A stretch of 64,000 nucleotides of DNA from Trogon surrucura (taxonomy: Eukaryota > Chordata > Aves > Trogoniformes > Trogonidae), in the NCBI GenBank assembly GCA_020746105.1, contig CM036619.1, positions 10,826,238-10,890,237 of the forward strand. The letters are read 5' to 3'. The notes below the pieces were generated by a model. It saw only the letters and a program-made list of their open reading frames with translations, did no database searches and was not told the DNA's origin. Both the position numbers and the translations under genes were made by a program. This document shows, piece after piece, positions 1-13,900 of this stretch; the stretch's first letter is position 1; every line of letters begins with the position of its first letter.

Positions 1-3000
1 GCAAAGAAAAAGCTTAAATGGAATCACTTAGTTGGTGCAGATTTGAAAATTTGGAATTATGTTATTGTCATTAAAACAATATTTGGACTCAGCACAATAT
101 ACGCTGTAGTCCAATAAAAGGCATCAGATTTTCTACCTGTTATTTTTTCCTTAACATTTGGAGAGTAGAAAAAACAATAAAAAATGTGCTATTTATGTAT
201 ATAAAACCCAGCATAATCCTTTCAACATGTTGATTCCTACCAGACTGAAGTGATCCTGTCTAAGTCCACACAATGATCTCTCCATAACATCTGTCTCCGC
301 CCAAGAGAACACATCAAGATTTTGCATATTTCAAACTGAACAGTGTTGAGGTATTGAGTGTAAATATGCACATTATCTCTTGGACGTGTTTTTCATTTGA
401 TGTGTAATGGGAGCATTCTGGCATGCAATTCTCAAATAAGGGAATGCAAGGACTGTTTCTTCTGTATGAAATCTCCTCATACAATTTTCAAAATGAAATA
501 CAACAGTACTGTAGGAAAGAGACTACTGTACTTCTTTGCAGATGTTCCCCTGGAGAGTGATGCCACAGTTGGTAACTTGAGTTTTCATGAGGAAACATGA
601 GATCTATCTCTTATAAACAGAACCATGCTTAGTTCCCAAGGAACACAACAAAATGACCAAAGCAAGGGGCAGGGGAATTGTGAGTGTATCAACCCATGAC
701 ACACTCACCTATCACTAGAGAAGTTCTTACTGTCTTTTTTTTTTTTTTATTGGAGGTTTCTTCTGAATAGTTTTCCTCTAACTGATTTCTCAGGGGAAAA
801 AAAAAATATAATGCCTTTTTCATTGGCTAAGCATAGCTGCTTAGCACTTCATTTGTCACCATGCTACACTCGCATCCCAGCAGAAGTGGGAACAAAATTG
901 GCTTCTTGAAATTGGCCTGTGGGATGTTCTGCAATGACTTTTTCACTGTGAGGGAAACATCTTTCTCTTTCTCACCCAATTTTCTCATTTTCACCCTATT
1001 TCTCTCAAGAGAACAGAATGCACAACCGAATGACATTAAAAGCAAGACAAGCATTGGATATGTACAAAATAAAGGAATTGTCCCGGCTCTGCGTCTTATA
1101 CAGATAAAGGTTCTGAACCGGAAAACTCTTCCTTGCTCTAGTTATAGCGAAAGGACAAATAGACATGTTGTTTGGGATTCATGCAGGAAAACTAGGGATT
1201 TTAAAGCTTTTATTAAATGAGTGGTAACAAAAATTATCAACAGCTCACTAACATAGAGGAAGTTTTATTTAGCCTTTCATAATAAGCTATGTCACTAAAC
1301 GTCCTAAGAAAATATTTCCAACATGATCAATTTTCTGCCTTTAATTGTCTGGTCTGCAGCATGTGTACAGGGATAAGTATTTTTTTTCTGCCACACAGAC
1401 ATCTTCTGGCACCACCATCATCATGGTGCAATGGTGATCCAATCATAACTTCTTTTTTTTATCACTGTATGTGGGGCTAACAACAGATCAGCAATTCATC
1501 TGCTGATACATGGGTGTCTGCAGTTTGGATACCTACATCTGGCTAACCATGCTTTGGTCTGTGTTATTGACATGTTTGGTTTCCTACTACAGATATTTCC
1601 ATTGTGAATCTTGCAAAATGTTTCTGTTGTGATAAATGTAAAAATTCTATTATTGTATTCAGTAAAGGTCCTAAAATTCAAATTGAAATGCTGTGTTACA
1701 ATGGTAAATGGTGTACAAAGAAGGAAAAATGGGACTAGTAGGAAAAAAAAACATGTTCCCGGATACTGACTGGAATATATTCTGTCCACAAAACACCCAC
1801 ATTAACTCCCATTAACAGTAATGGAAAATTTGCATGCACATCAAGGTAGGATATATAGCCAAGGCTTTGACTGCTTTGATATATATTTATGAATGTAGTT
1901 ATACATTTATTCCTGCAGTCAATTTGAAAACCTGTGATTCAGAGTTTAAATTTATTCATTAATACCTGCAAATAGAGAAAAACAGCATGTAGCCAACACT
2001 AATTGAAAGAAAAACAATTTGATTATATGGTGAAATATGTCAGGCATGAGAAAGAAAATGAAGGATAATTTTTTTCTCTCTTGAGTTGAGATTAGAGACA
2101 CTGTCAGAGTGGTTATCCTATTGATATCAGTTATTTGAGAAAAAAAAAAATCTAGAGATTAAAAATTTATGGTACAATTATAGGCCAGATCATTAATGTC
2201 AGAAAGGGTACATATTATTTTGCATAAGGAGTAACAGAAATAATAGAAAAAAAGTCTTGGAATATGGAATTTTAAAACAATATGACTGTAGCTATGAACA
2301 GTTTTGATTGAGACACATTGTATAAACAATATATAAGAAAAAGTATAGAGATATCTTTTCATTTATGTGATTGGATTGATTTGAACTAGGTTTCCTAACA
2401 GATTTGATATCATATTGTAAATTACTGTGAAATTAGGAAGTCTGAGAATTAGAATACTTTAGATTTACAAAACCATTGAAGATTAATGGCAGGCTGTAGA
2501 CCTGATACCCAGTTGCCTTGTCTTGAAATTGCAGATAAAAATTGCTATATTCCACCCTATTTTGTAGGAACTATTATTTCATTTTATTTTGTTTTATTCT
2601 GAATATTAAAAGACATACTTAAGTGCTGTAAAAATCAACTGCTATACTTTATCTAGTTCCCACTAAAACCGTGAGTAGTCTGTTTTGTGGAAAACAGATA
2701 TCATTGCATAATCTTGGCTAACTCATCCCATAGAAGAAAGTAGTGAGTCCTAGCTTTACTCATATGAAGATTTGATATAAAATGAAACAACTTTCCTAGC
2801 TAAACAGATGAAAAGTAAAGACTACCAAAATTCAAGGTGATTTCCAAAGTCATCAAATTAGAAATAATTAACAATAAAACAATTATTGCAGACACATATC
2901 CAATACAAATCAGAAAGATTTAATGTACAGATATGATGGAATTTCTCTGGATTTGAAGGAATTACAACACATGTTCTCTGCAGTCATTACTTTAAACTAT

Positions 3001-6000
3001 AAAGGTTAAGCCTTCAGTTACAAAAACTGATTTTTCAAAGTGAAAAAGAAGGATTCTTTCCTTGATACTAAAAGCTAATCCACCCACTAAAACAACTTAC
3101 TAGATAAAAAGGCAAGCATTAAGAAGTGAATGCTTTGCTTTTCAATGAAAGTTTCTAGAAGGTTAAATTTCATCGAGTCTGATTCTTTTATTACAGTGTT
3201 AATGACATGTCCTTATGTTCCAGGCATGCCATAATGCTGAAACGTTCTGAAACCGATCAACTCTGCTATCATCAAAGAATTCAAAGGTTTCTTTTTATGT
3301 CAGGAAATGATTTAATCTGTCTTAGTGCTCTCTCATGACAAACTGACCCAATTTGAGTGTAATAATAATGTTCTTGAACTTTGGTCCGTTTCTGCTGATA
3401 ACAAATTTCCATTTCTGATAGCTCTGGTGCCATGTATGCTAGGCTCTCCAGCCCTACCTAGTTCACAGTCCTCCAAATCCCTAACAAAACTAAAGTTTTC
3501 CAAGCATGAAATTTGAAGTTCTTGCAAAATATCAATCCCATCTTCCCCAAACATGAACGGATGAGACCATGATTAGATCACAAGACTGAGTATGTTTATT
3601 ATAAAGATCAGCCTGATTTGACAAGATTTGGCTTAAAGCTTCCTTCAGGTCCCGATTTCCTTTAATTCAATGAAAGCTTTATGCATATGTCCACTGTGAC
3701 TTTTCTTCCAGTTTGATTCACATTTGTTTTTTCCATTTTCATTCTAATCTGAATGTTTGGGATACATCACTCTGTTTCATCTAGTTTCGTAATGCAAGAA
3801 AAATTTCACGGAATCTAATGTAATCCTAAATCAGGGCAATTAATTTAAAAGGGAATCTCAAGTTAATGTGGAACAGAAGGATGAACTTGTGAAGGCAGTT
3901 CAGTTTTTCATAGGAAACTGAAAAAAAAATGTTTAAAAAATTTTAAATGTTTTTGCTAATATGAGATAGAAAAATTGTACTTTTTCTTTTTTTCTTCAGA
4001 CAAAATATTCCCATCCACTAATAATTTTAGGTTAAGACAAGCATATTCTTCAATCTGAAATATATAACCCATGAGGGTTTTATTAGTAAAATTAGGTCAA
4101 TTTTGTAATTAAATGTTTCAAAGTTTTGTCTCAAAAGTGAGAAACTCTTTGATTTATTTAGTAGTTTTCCAGCTGAAAGCGAGGAGTTCAGAGCTTGTGA
4201 GTTTTGTAGCTGATTGGTATTCCTCTGTGAATAAATAAATGCCTGAAAAAATTCACCTCAATGACTTTGAAACATGAACAAGAGTAAATTCATGAGCTCG
4301 TAAGAAAATAAATCACAAGTGCTATGCAATTATTGCTATTATCATATTTCTCGCCTCCACTTAATGTGGAAGAAGGGAGTCAGATGTAACGTTAGAGAAT
4401 ATGTAACATCCAGTCATTCAGTCCATGCTGTTTTGACTGGAGGAAGGAGTTTCTCATCATCAGTGTCGAAACACAGATTTTTGGTTTTGTTGACCTATAG
4501 TAAAGATGATGGTTGTGCTGTTACTTTCTCTGAAGTGTAACTCATTACAAAATTCTAAACACTAAAGCATAACGTTTACCAGCAGTGCTTCCTTACCGTG
4601 GCAACCACACATAACAACAACTGCAGAATACTCTGCTGCCATAACCAATTAAATACACACTGCAGACTTAATTCTGCTTAGGGCAAAATGAACTGGAAAA
4701 ATATATGTCTTTTCCTCTACTCCTGAGGTATCAGAGTCAGCTAAGAAAGATCAGTCTGTCTCCAGGTCTCACTGTACAAAGCAGAGTAGTAAAGACTGTA
4801 AGCATAAACAACCAGGGTACTGCAGAAAGTGATTATGGATGGGAAAGCTGATTTAGGGCTCTTTCAAAACCTGCTTTGATACCTAATGTCATGTCATCTT
4901 CTAAGTACCAAGTACTAAGATGGCCATCTCTACGCAAAGTAAACCCAAACCAGAAGACATGAAACGATATCAGTCAAAATCCTGCTGAAAGAAAACACTA
5001 CTTTCTGTGCACAGGTCTCTCCTCCTTGTGCTGTTCCAACAAAGAGCATGGAACTACATGCACCAGAGGAAAAGGAATACTGTGCTAAGTATGTATAAAA
5101 GAACTGATACATCTAAGTTTTGTGCAGAGCTAAATGAGAGCATTTCTACCAACAGAGTTCTGTAGCATAAATTATAGGACATCAGGCTTTTAGTAAAAAA
5201 AAAAAAAAGAGCATGCAGAGATTTTAAATTGAAAATTGTGATCCATCATAAATTTCTCAATATATTTGTCCTGAAGGAGGAGATAAAATGCAAATAGAAA
5301 AATAACTGAAAAACACTATGTTTTCTTCAGCAGACCCCTGACAACTGTTCATTTCATACAAGCTAGGATGCCATTTGGTCCTGAGCGATCTCATTTAAGG
5401 TAAGACAATAACTTCAGTGGGCAAGACTGAAGATTTCTTCTCCTCAGACACAGGCGTGACTCTCTGAAGGTAAATAATTTGATGCAAACCGTATGGCTTT
5501 CATCTGAACGTTAATAAGAAAGAAGGAAAAGTGAGGAACTCTGGCATTTTTGACCTAAATTCAAGCCAGGTCCCCAGACCGTTAACATCTGAAGCAATAT
5601 TGTCTGAGTCGACTTAGTACAATCAGTGACAGTAAGAATCACAGAATGTTAGAATCATTTTCTTTTCCTCTTAAAGCTTTAAATTCTGTCTATTCCCTCC
5701 TTTTATCATTGTGGGTTTTTTTGACATTCACATTAATGTAATTACTTTAACAGCTGATACACTGAGTATTAAAGATTTGAGTAGGTACCATGTATAATTA
5801 GAATAGGAATGAGTTTGACCTCGCTGACATAAAGAAAAAGCCAGAAGACCATATAAAAAACTAGATATTCAGGTTGAATATAATTCTTCAGCAGAGTAGT
5901 ACAGATGTAGTTAAAAATGGAGGTATGTGTCACTGAATGACATCATATAGGTCGAGATCAACTAAATAATATGGAGCTCTGAAAAAAATAGACATAAAAA

Positions 6001-8341
6001 TGCCAAGTCAAATTATTCAGTGGAATCGCTTCTGCATCATGGCTGGTATGAGAACTGAGCAATTAAAAATGTTAATAAAAAAAGAACATGCTCCTCAGTA
6101 GGTGTTAAGGGCTAAAAACACCTGTTTACAAAGCTTACAATAGACAAATTCCAGATAATAGGCACATTTTAAAATAATTTATAAAGAATTAATCTGTGAA
6201 GCAAGCTGCTTTTTTCCTAGAAATCAATACTTCTAGTGATTCAAAGAATTTGCATGCAAAGCCAGTCTTCATGCTTCAGTTGTTCCGTTGAAAACTGTGA
6301 GGTTCAGGTTTGTGTTTTTCTGTATTTTTGGTTTGTATTCTCCCAAACATGTACACAAAAGTGCAAACACATTATCGCACACACCAAAAGGGCAATTGCA
6401 AGTGCAATCATTTGTTGGCACAAAATTGGTCACACTGAGCACAAAACAAATCACAGTTCCTGTGTAATTATTTTGGAAACCTTATAAGCATACATTTAGC
6501 ATGTAGAAATGTATTTCAAAAAATGACTTTTAATAACTTTTCCCCATAGATGAATAAAGTATACTATTAAGGTACATGACACCTATTTCCCTTCGGTTGC
6601 CTGAATGGCTGCATAGGAAAGTTTTGGTCTTATTACAAAATTTGTACAGTTCCTTAACAAATCTCCTTTGCTAGACCAGGAACAATATACCAAAAAATTG
6701 TGCAAGAGTAAAGATATTAATGGTTTTGAGTTAGAAATAAATCATTTAGTAAATAACCTGCAATAAACGTGCAAATATACACAGGAAAAAATCATGTTCT
6801 GTAATACAGAGGCTAAAATATTATACAGAACACAATATTAAACAGTTTCATTTCCAAAAAATTCGTATGAACATTTTTTTTTTAATTTGAAGATGCAGCA
6901 GCTAACACTCCCTGAGTTCCACTTGATGAGCTTTTATTTAACAGAATTTTCCAACCGAAATGAAGTCAAAACTGACAAAGTTCATCTGTGGTCTCACTCC
7001 AGGCTACTGTCATGAAATGACCAGCTGCACTCAAAAAAATATGGAAAACTGAATAAATATTTCCAGGAACTATCTATAAGTGTCTCAATTCTGTGTTACT
7101 TAAGTGAAGTACTAACAGAGTCTGAACAGCTATTGCAAACTATTATCACTGTTACAATAACAAGTGCATTCAAACCTAAAAAGGAAAATGAAAGTAAATA
7201 CACATCAGATAGAAAACTAAAAAGGCAGAAAGGAAACAGACAATTTTAGAGATTCAGCCAAAATCATAGACAGAATATTTTTTACTGGAAAAGGGGGAGA
7301 AATGAAGAGTGATCGATCATGCAATCTGTAATTTTCACTCAGACAGGATCATGAGCTACATATTTAGGATTGCACATGCAGTGAACTACATTCAGAGGTG
7401 TTCCCCTGCTTTCCCTCCAAAGATGTTTAAATTGTCATCCATGAACTAGGAGAGCAGTGATCTGAAAAATAGAGCAATAAATCAGACATGAGGAAGCAAA
7501 TAATCTCATCTTGACTTTTCCATAGGAGTCAACTGACAATGCAAATCTCATAGTAATTCTGAAGGTTTTGGAGACTCAGAAAATCTTAACAGAAAAACCT
7601 TTGTCCCCATGCAAGTTTATGTGCAGACCTTATAACCATATGCCCCTGCAGAGAGGCAAATAATGTCATTAAAGCCCATATCCCTCTGCTTCTGATGCCA
7701 CAGGATCATGCAGAAAATCACCTCTATGAAGGGCAGAAGGAGTCTATGTAAAAATGAGCATGCTGGTAATGTAGGTAAAGACGTGTATGCAACTAAATCA
7801 TACCGGTCACTCAAACACCATTCTTACCATAGCCACAGAAATGTGGATTTAAGAAAAAAAAGGAACAGGACACCATGTGGTCCCATATAGGGGTCTTCCC
7901 TGCTGTCTTCTTTTCATGTTGGCTTGGGCAATTATAAATAACTTCATTTTGACCTTGGTATGTTTGTGTTGAGGAAGCTCAAGCTTCCACCTGAATTTGC
8001 TCTGATTCTTCTGCCTCATACATGGAAAAAGTCCATAATTAAAGCTTAGCACCTTCTCTTGTTCAGTCTTTTAAGTTGCCACAGTTTTTAGTGCTGTTTT
8101 TCTGTATGAGGCATGGACTTTTTTTCCTAATAATCCCCTTAAGCCGCAACCCCAGGAGTCTATTCATTGCCAGTCACATGCAGGACAATGGAAGAAAGAG
8201 GCCTCAGTTTTAAATGAGCACAGGCCCATGTAACAAATGGGGAGGGAAGTCAGCTATCTGACTTCATGTAGGCTCCTGTTGTTGGCTCTTTGCAAGTTGT
8301 CTGGATCCTTTTTCAGTACCACAGACTAACTAATCGTACAG
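1..8341. other. AT-rich non-coding stretch, no gene recognised
   Basis: I see no repeat family, exon or RNA gene that I can name here. Open frames are short; the longest is 119 codons at 861-1220 on the plus strand and has no motif I recognise. Short homopolymer runs occur, for example T-runs near 735-748 and A-runs near 5195-5208, typical of neutral AT-rich vertebrate DNA. Stops are frequent on both strands. This is probably intergenic or intronic sequence. Very old, unrecognisable repeats may well be present. Confidence 0.6.
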
Positions 8342-8777
8342 GTGAAACCTAATCCAGTTATCTTCATGGTCTCAAACAGCATGGGTCCCAGTCGTGTGTC
8401 CTGGTCCTCTGAATATCTCTGCCTGTTTCATAAATGTCATAACTGTTATTCTTGGAATTTCTTTTGCAGCGAAGCAATGAGTTCCATCCAGAACAAAGAC
8501 TGGGTGTGCCTGTGGGTCTTGACAGTTCACAGGAGGGTCTCTGCCCGGATGGCACGGAATGAGTTTGACTCCTTCTCCATGTTGTCCTCCAGATTGTCCC
8601 AGAAAGCTTTGCATGTTTGTTCCTGCTCTTATGCAGCACCACAGGGCATACAATGCATACCCCGAGTAGCATGCCATCACAACAGCACTCCAGCCAACAG
8701 TTAAAATGTTCCTCACAGTTCAAATGGTAAAACATTGCAAAAGGTAGTGAGAATATAATAACAAAAGGAAACCACAC
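8342..8777. other. Multi-frame open island, function unknown
   Basis: This patch is less AT-rich than its surroundings and is open in three frames: 120 codons on the plus strand (8342-8704), and 137 (8364-8777) and 114 codons (8372-8716) on the minus strand. Its composition alone could explain the lack of stops. I recognise no domain. The minus-strand frames begin with a run of hydrophobic residues, but none resembles a family I can name. It could be a decayed retrocopy, an unnamed repeat, or chance. It lies just upstream of an ancient CR1 fragment on the same (minus) strand. Confidence 0.3.
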
Positions 8778-8934
8778 TGGCTATAATAATGTGGTTCAAC
8801 AGTTTGCCCCTTGCAAGGGCACTAGGAGATGCTGCACAAGTTGCACATATGAATTCTGTGGACTATTCACCTGATGCTTCCTCAGCCTCTGCAGTCACCT
8901 AGTTAGGGATATTACAAGGTACATTCTGGATATT

Positions 8935-9330
8935 TCATGTCTATTAGCAGACTTGCTGTCCATGAATTTGTTTAAACTCTTTCTAAAGTTGCCAGTGAAC
9001 TCTGTCTCCACACCTCTCTGTCCAGAAGGTCACCACACTCTACTAAAAAAGCACTTTCATCTGATTTAAATCAGTCATGTACTTATTTTAACAAATCACT
9101 CCATAGTTCTAGTATTGTGGAGGGTGGTAAAAAATTAATATACCTTTACCTTGTACAGACCTTCACGATTCCATAAAACTCCACCATTCCCCTCTTCACA
9201 TCCTTCTCTCTTCAAACTGAAGCACTCCAGCCCTTCCAGTCTTGCTTTGTAAGGCAGCTCCTCCATCTGTTAGTTAAGTTGCCGGCACATCTCTATAACA
9301 TTTATCCTGCTGATGGGGACTCAATGCTGG
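8935..9330 (-). mobile_element. Ancient CR1-type LINE 3' fragment (highly decayed)
   Basis: Read on the minus strand, this matches my knowledge of the 3' part of old amniote CR1 elements. The plus strand shows the landmarks in reversed order. First comes the segment around 8958-8990 corresponding to the 'aaattcatgga' end of the ORF. Then come the segment on the lost first residues of a finger-like 'accacactctactaaaaaagcactttc' region and the 'catccttctctcttcaaactgaagcactccag' region near 9197-9230, which encodes the conserved leucine-rich C-terminal motif of the CR1 reverse transcriptase. No intact frame survives and there is no clear 8-bp tail. The family assignment is from remembered consensus, not an alignment. 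Confidence 0.6.
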
Positions 9331-10378
9331 AGCAGATGCACTTAGTAGTGTTGCATTTAATCTATGAACTCTATAACTTTCCACTATCTCATAAAAATCC
9401 CAAGTTTTAGCACGAATGCAGTCTATATGATAAAGCACGGTACCTGATCAGGGGTGATCAGTGTCAGAGAACATGATGACTGAAATGTATTTGAATACCT
9501 CTGAATTCCTGGAGGAAAAAAAAAACAAAAGCAGCTCATCCAACTCCAATTCCACATTACTTTCACTGTTGTGAAACTCTGTTGACTTTACTGGCTTTTT
9601 CTTCAAATGTATGCCGGTATAAATGAGTCCGGATTCTGGCCCAGGGCTTTTTGCTCCCTGTGGCTTGTCAAAATTACTAGAGAGCTGTTGGAAATGGAAG
9701 CCTGAGGGTTTCTACCTAGTTTGTACCCTTCTGTTTGTTAGGTTCTGCAAAGGAAAGAAAATCTGAGATTTATAGAAGATAGTACGAAAGCAGTAGACTT
9801 TGAGAAAACACCTATTTTTACCTGGTATTTTTCTCCTGAATCACTTACTAGCAGAAAAGATTAGACAGAAATGATTGATTTGCAGGAAAGCTCCCTGGAA
9901 AACCCCAAGTAAACCACTAAGATAAAAGTGACAGGAACATGCCAACACTGCATATAGGTAAAATGATCTGACTTTATAGGTTGAGACCTTATCGAAATCA
10001 TCGACTTTTCGGAGGTGACAGAGGCATATCCAGGGAATGCAATAAGCTGTGATGGGCCTAAGCAGAGGAGACAGATTTAACAGAGTCAGGAATGGGTTTG
10101 AGAGAAAAAGGAAGCTTTGTTTTTCAGTCTGCTGGAAGCCATTGGCTGGGATTTGATCTAAATCTCCCTTTAAATCTGATTTCACCACTTCTTCCTAACA
10201 GTTTTTTTCTTTAATCTGGAGTAATAATTAGAAAAATATATATAAATTTGTTTTAAAATGTAGTAAAACAAATGAATGAGACATGTATGCATTTTTAAGA
10301 CTGTCAAAAAAAAGGAAAAAAGTAAACTTTACTCTTCCTTCAGCTCCTGGAGAGAAGATCCAGGACTTCTCCCTCAAG
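9331..10378. other. Non-coding interval with an old amniote short-repeat remnant
   Basis: Around 9560-9650 the sequence carries the pattern 'ctctgttgactttactgg' followed by 'ggtataaatgag' and 'ggattctggccca'. This resembles a degenerate short repeat common in reptile and bird genomes, whose consensus runs from a 'gttgacttcaatgg' motif to a 'ttacaccagtgtaa' motif and ends 'aatttggccc'. I cannot give its family name with confidence. The rest holds nothing recognisable. The 115-codon minus-strand frame at 9841-10188 has no motif that I know. Confidence 0.4.
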
Positions 10379-10655
10379 TGCTACTGGTTTTGTCTAGGAT
10401 AGAGTTAATTTTCTTCATAGTAAATAGTACATGACTGTGTTTTGGATTTGTTCTGAAAACAGTGTTGATAACACAGGGATGTTTTAGTTATTGCTGAGTA
10501 GTGCTTACACAGTGTCAAGGCCTTTTCTGCTGCTTGCCCCAGCCCACCAGCGAGAAGGCTGGGGATGGGCAGGAAGTTGGGAAGGGACACAGCCAGGACA
10601 GCTGACCCCAGCTGAACAAAGGGATACTCCAGACCATATGATTTCATGCTCTGCC

Positions 10656-10661
10656 TATAAA
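10656..10661 (+). promoter_or_regulatory. LTR TATA box
   Basis: The motif TATAAA sits inside the solo LTR, about 175 bp upstream of the LTR poly(A) signal. That is the usual place for the U3 promoter. It would drive plus-strand transcription if still active, which the sequence alone cannot show. Confidence 0.5.
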
Positions 10662-10835
10662 GCTGAGGGAAGAAGAAGGAAGGGAATGATACTTGGAGTG
10701 ATGGTATTTGTCTTCCCAAGTCACTTCTGATGAGCCCTGCTTTCCTGGAGATATCTGAACACGTGCCTGCTCATGGGAAGTGATGAATGAATTCCTTGTT
10801 TGGCTTTGCTTGTGTGCACAGCTTTTGCTTTGCTT

Positions 10836-10841
10836 ATTAAA
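10836..10841 (+). terminator. LTR polyadenylation signal
   Basis: ATTAAA, a common variant of AATAAA, lies downstream of the LTR TATA box, in the expected position for the retroviral R region. It may still function as a cryptic poly(A) signal for any transcript reading through on the plus strand. Confidence 0.45.
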
Positions 10842-10976
10842 CTGTGTCTCAACCAGCGAGTTTTCTCACTTTTACTCTTCTAATTCTCTCCATCCCATGG
10901 GGGAGAGTGAACAAGCAGCGGAGTGGGGCTGAGCTGCCGCCTGGGGTTACCCCATGACGGTTACTCAACCACAACA

Positions 10977-13900
10977 GACATCGGCCTTCAGAGGAATCTT
11001 ACTGACTTTGTGACTTCTCCTCTTGACCCATCATAGCAATCCTTATCATAGCCACCACCAGAACAAGAAATTATGTCATTGTTTGTAACCATAGCAGCAG
11101 GAGGAAGCAACTGAATTTTCTGGGTGAAGTATAACGACCATCAGTTAGCACTAGGTGTTAAAATTTCCCATAAAACCAAAAAACAAAAAACCTTGAGAAA
11201 GAAGGACAGATTTAGACTTTTTACAGCAGCCATGGGTTAGTGAAAACTGTCTTTTTGCCTTCCAAAAACACAATAGTGGAAATTGAAATAACGTAATAAA
11301 TCTGGTTAACTTTTTACTTCCTCAGTCACCTGAGCAGTAAGTATAAAAAAGATTGATAGTTATCTCACAGCTAAAAAGTATCAGAGGCACTGAGATTTTA
11401 AAGTTTTTGTGGTTCCACTTCAGAATTACATTTTACATGATTTTTCTGTCTTTTTACTGTTTCACTGGTACTAAAACATACTTCTACTAAAGATTTTAAA
11501 AAATGTTTTGACTGTGAAGCTCTTAGTGACTTGTTGGAAGAACAAATACATTCAACTGAAACATTGCTAAAAATAGGAAAATAGATAGTAATGATCAGCT
11601 GGTCACTAGCTTTTTTTTACTTTCCAGGCATTGCTTTAAGCAGCCGCAGTAGCACAAATTAAAACACATACACATGCAACATCTCACATAGGCCTAAAAT
11701 ATTCACTAATATTTAAAATTCATTTGTCCAGCATTCTTACCACCATTCTATCATCTTCCTCCAGAAATGATTTATAGAAGACTTCTCTAATTAGGTAAAA
11801 TCACTTTGGAAAAACATTGTAGATAAAAGAGGTAACAGAAGGTTAACCATTTCAATTAACCATTAACCAAGATCATTTATTAGCCACATATGGCTCTCCT
11901 ATCACACCAATAGGGCCTTCACAGAAATGCAGAAAGTATTCCTCTTCAGTCACGCTATGCTTACATCAGCAGATCTATCTGAATATTCTTCTTTTTTAAT
12001 CTCACACATTTAAACATATTAATTTCTTTCCATGGATATAGACATGAAGTTCTTCTTGAGTGCAGAGGTTTTATATTTTATTGGTATGATTCTTCAGACC
12101 TCTTGAGTCTCCATATAAATGTAAGAGGCACTGCACTGGCCCAGTCCATCAGTCCATCCAGACATTGTGTTTCTGACAGAGAAGAAGGCTGGGGAGGAAT
12201 GGCTGAACTGTGGAAGTTCATAGCAAGAGTGTTCCCACAGTGGGTACTTAATAACAAAAAAGATAGGTATGTGCTCATTTGGCCTCAAGATCTTTCCTCC
12301 AGATCTGTCCTGGTGTGGATGATATACTGAAGTCAGAGGCATGATTCTGCTCCTGCTTTATGTACTATTAAATATATATGCAATTAGTGCAGTTAAGAGC
12401 ATTCACAGTATAGTCTACATAACGAGTTCATTTTTAGAAATTTTTCTTACATTGTCATATTGTATGTTCATCACCCAATTCACACTGGAACAGAACTATC
12501 TCTTTCCAAAATGTTGTTTTGTGGTACTCAAATGGAAGGGACTTGGACTTCCACTAACCTGGTTCACATTTATATCCTGTGTGGCCATATTTCGAATGGA
12601 AAATATATGACATAGTTATTCCACGGCTGAGAATACTTCCTCCTCTGTCTACATTATGTCTCATTCCTCAAAGTTCAAATATAAACTCACAGCTAATCTG
12701 CCAACTTTTCCACTATAACAGAGGCTGTGTTTTATGTATACAGCTCTTACAGTGACAGCTAGGAAAGTATTTTTGTTTATTTACATTAAGATAAACGTCA
12801 CTGCTGAGGTTAAAGTTATCTCATGGTCATTCACAAAGGAGTAGGAATTTATGTGCTAAAACCTGAAGCCAGTCTCAGGAAAGAGATACCCCTGTGAGTC
12901 TGGATAAAATGCTGACACTACTGAAGGCAAAAAACCCACAGAAAGTAGAGGTAGCATAGTATATGACACTACCCAGCTTGTGGTTGACATAGTGTATTCC
13001 TCTGCTTCTGCTCAAACCATGACAGACTACAAAAAGACCCTAACTGTCCTTTTAACTAAAAAACTCATCAGAATGAGCAGGATGTTCCTTGTCTTCCTAT
13101 TGCCTCTGCTACTGCAACACTGAGAAAGGAGCTGTCCAGCAATAATATGAAATAGTAACAAAAATAATCAAATAAACATCAAAAGCAACCTGGGAAAGCA
13201 TTAAATTACCTGGAGATACTACCAAGAGAAGACAAATGGACATAAGATTGTTGCTTTTCCGGGAGAGGTGTCTGTATCATGAACCTACCTACTAAAGATG
13301 AACTGAAGCTATCTTCAGTCTACCACTCAGGAAACTCAGGAGTAATTTTTTTCACTTTGACAACAGATACAGCAGAGAATTGTAAGTGTGTCTGCTGTTG
13401 TTTGTTGTCTGAGAAATGACGAAAGGAGCTGCAAGTTTAGTGACTCATTATGGTATATCTGTGGACACAGAACAACAATTATGTAACTCATAGGGTTCTA
13501 ATTGTTTGTCATTATCTTAAAAAAGAAATAGAAGATCAAGAGCCCAGGTATATGTGTATTTTAGGGATTGATCAACATCCCATTAAAGTCAAGAGGGAGG
13601 GGATAAATTTCACTGCACTTTGTATTTCTATATCTAAACTTCTGGCCATAAGCTCTCTTATTAGTCAATAAAGGGAAGGTCAATAAACTCAGAAGACTTT
13701 AGGGCGTAATTCCTTTCATCCTAAAGCAGACAGCAGCGTTTGGTCAGATCAATCACACTCTAAACTCTATTGACTGTATTGGAGTTGACTGTAATAGGAT
13801 AACTAGCTCAGACACAAACCTATAGTGTGGATATCAAAAGCTACATAAGGTAATTTCCACCAGGGGATTTTGTGTCATCTACTATGTGCACTACCATGTG

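Larger units (their letters stand above)
10379..10976 (+). mobile_element. Solo LTR of an avian endogenous retrovirus
   Basis: About 600 bp beginning TG and ending CA, with the organisation of a retroviral LTR in plus orientation. A TATA box (TATAAA) lies at 10656-10661, a poly(A) signal (ATTAAA) at 10836-10841, and the 3' end carries the motif series 'gagttttctcacttttac', 'ttctctccatccca' and 'gccgcctggggtta'. I recall these as characteristic of an abundant bird LTR family, probably ERVL-like and well known in passerines. No gag, pol or env sequence lies on either side and no second LTR is seen, so this is a solo LTR left by LTR-LTR recombination. I see no matching target-site duplication: upstream reads 'ctcaag', downstream 'gacatc'. 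About 17 extra bases sit near the 3' end compared with the remembered consensus. Confidence 0.75.

Noticed and set aside
861-1220. 119-codon plus-strand frame
   Set aside because: No family motif, AT-rich context, and an overlapping minus-strand frame; looks like chance.
5638-5666. 'aatcacagaatgttagaatcatt' as a CR1 tail
   Set aside because: Only a short resemblance; the expected CR1 3' UTR does not follow on either side.
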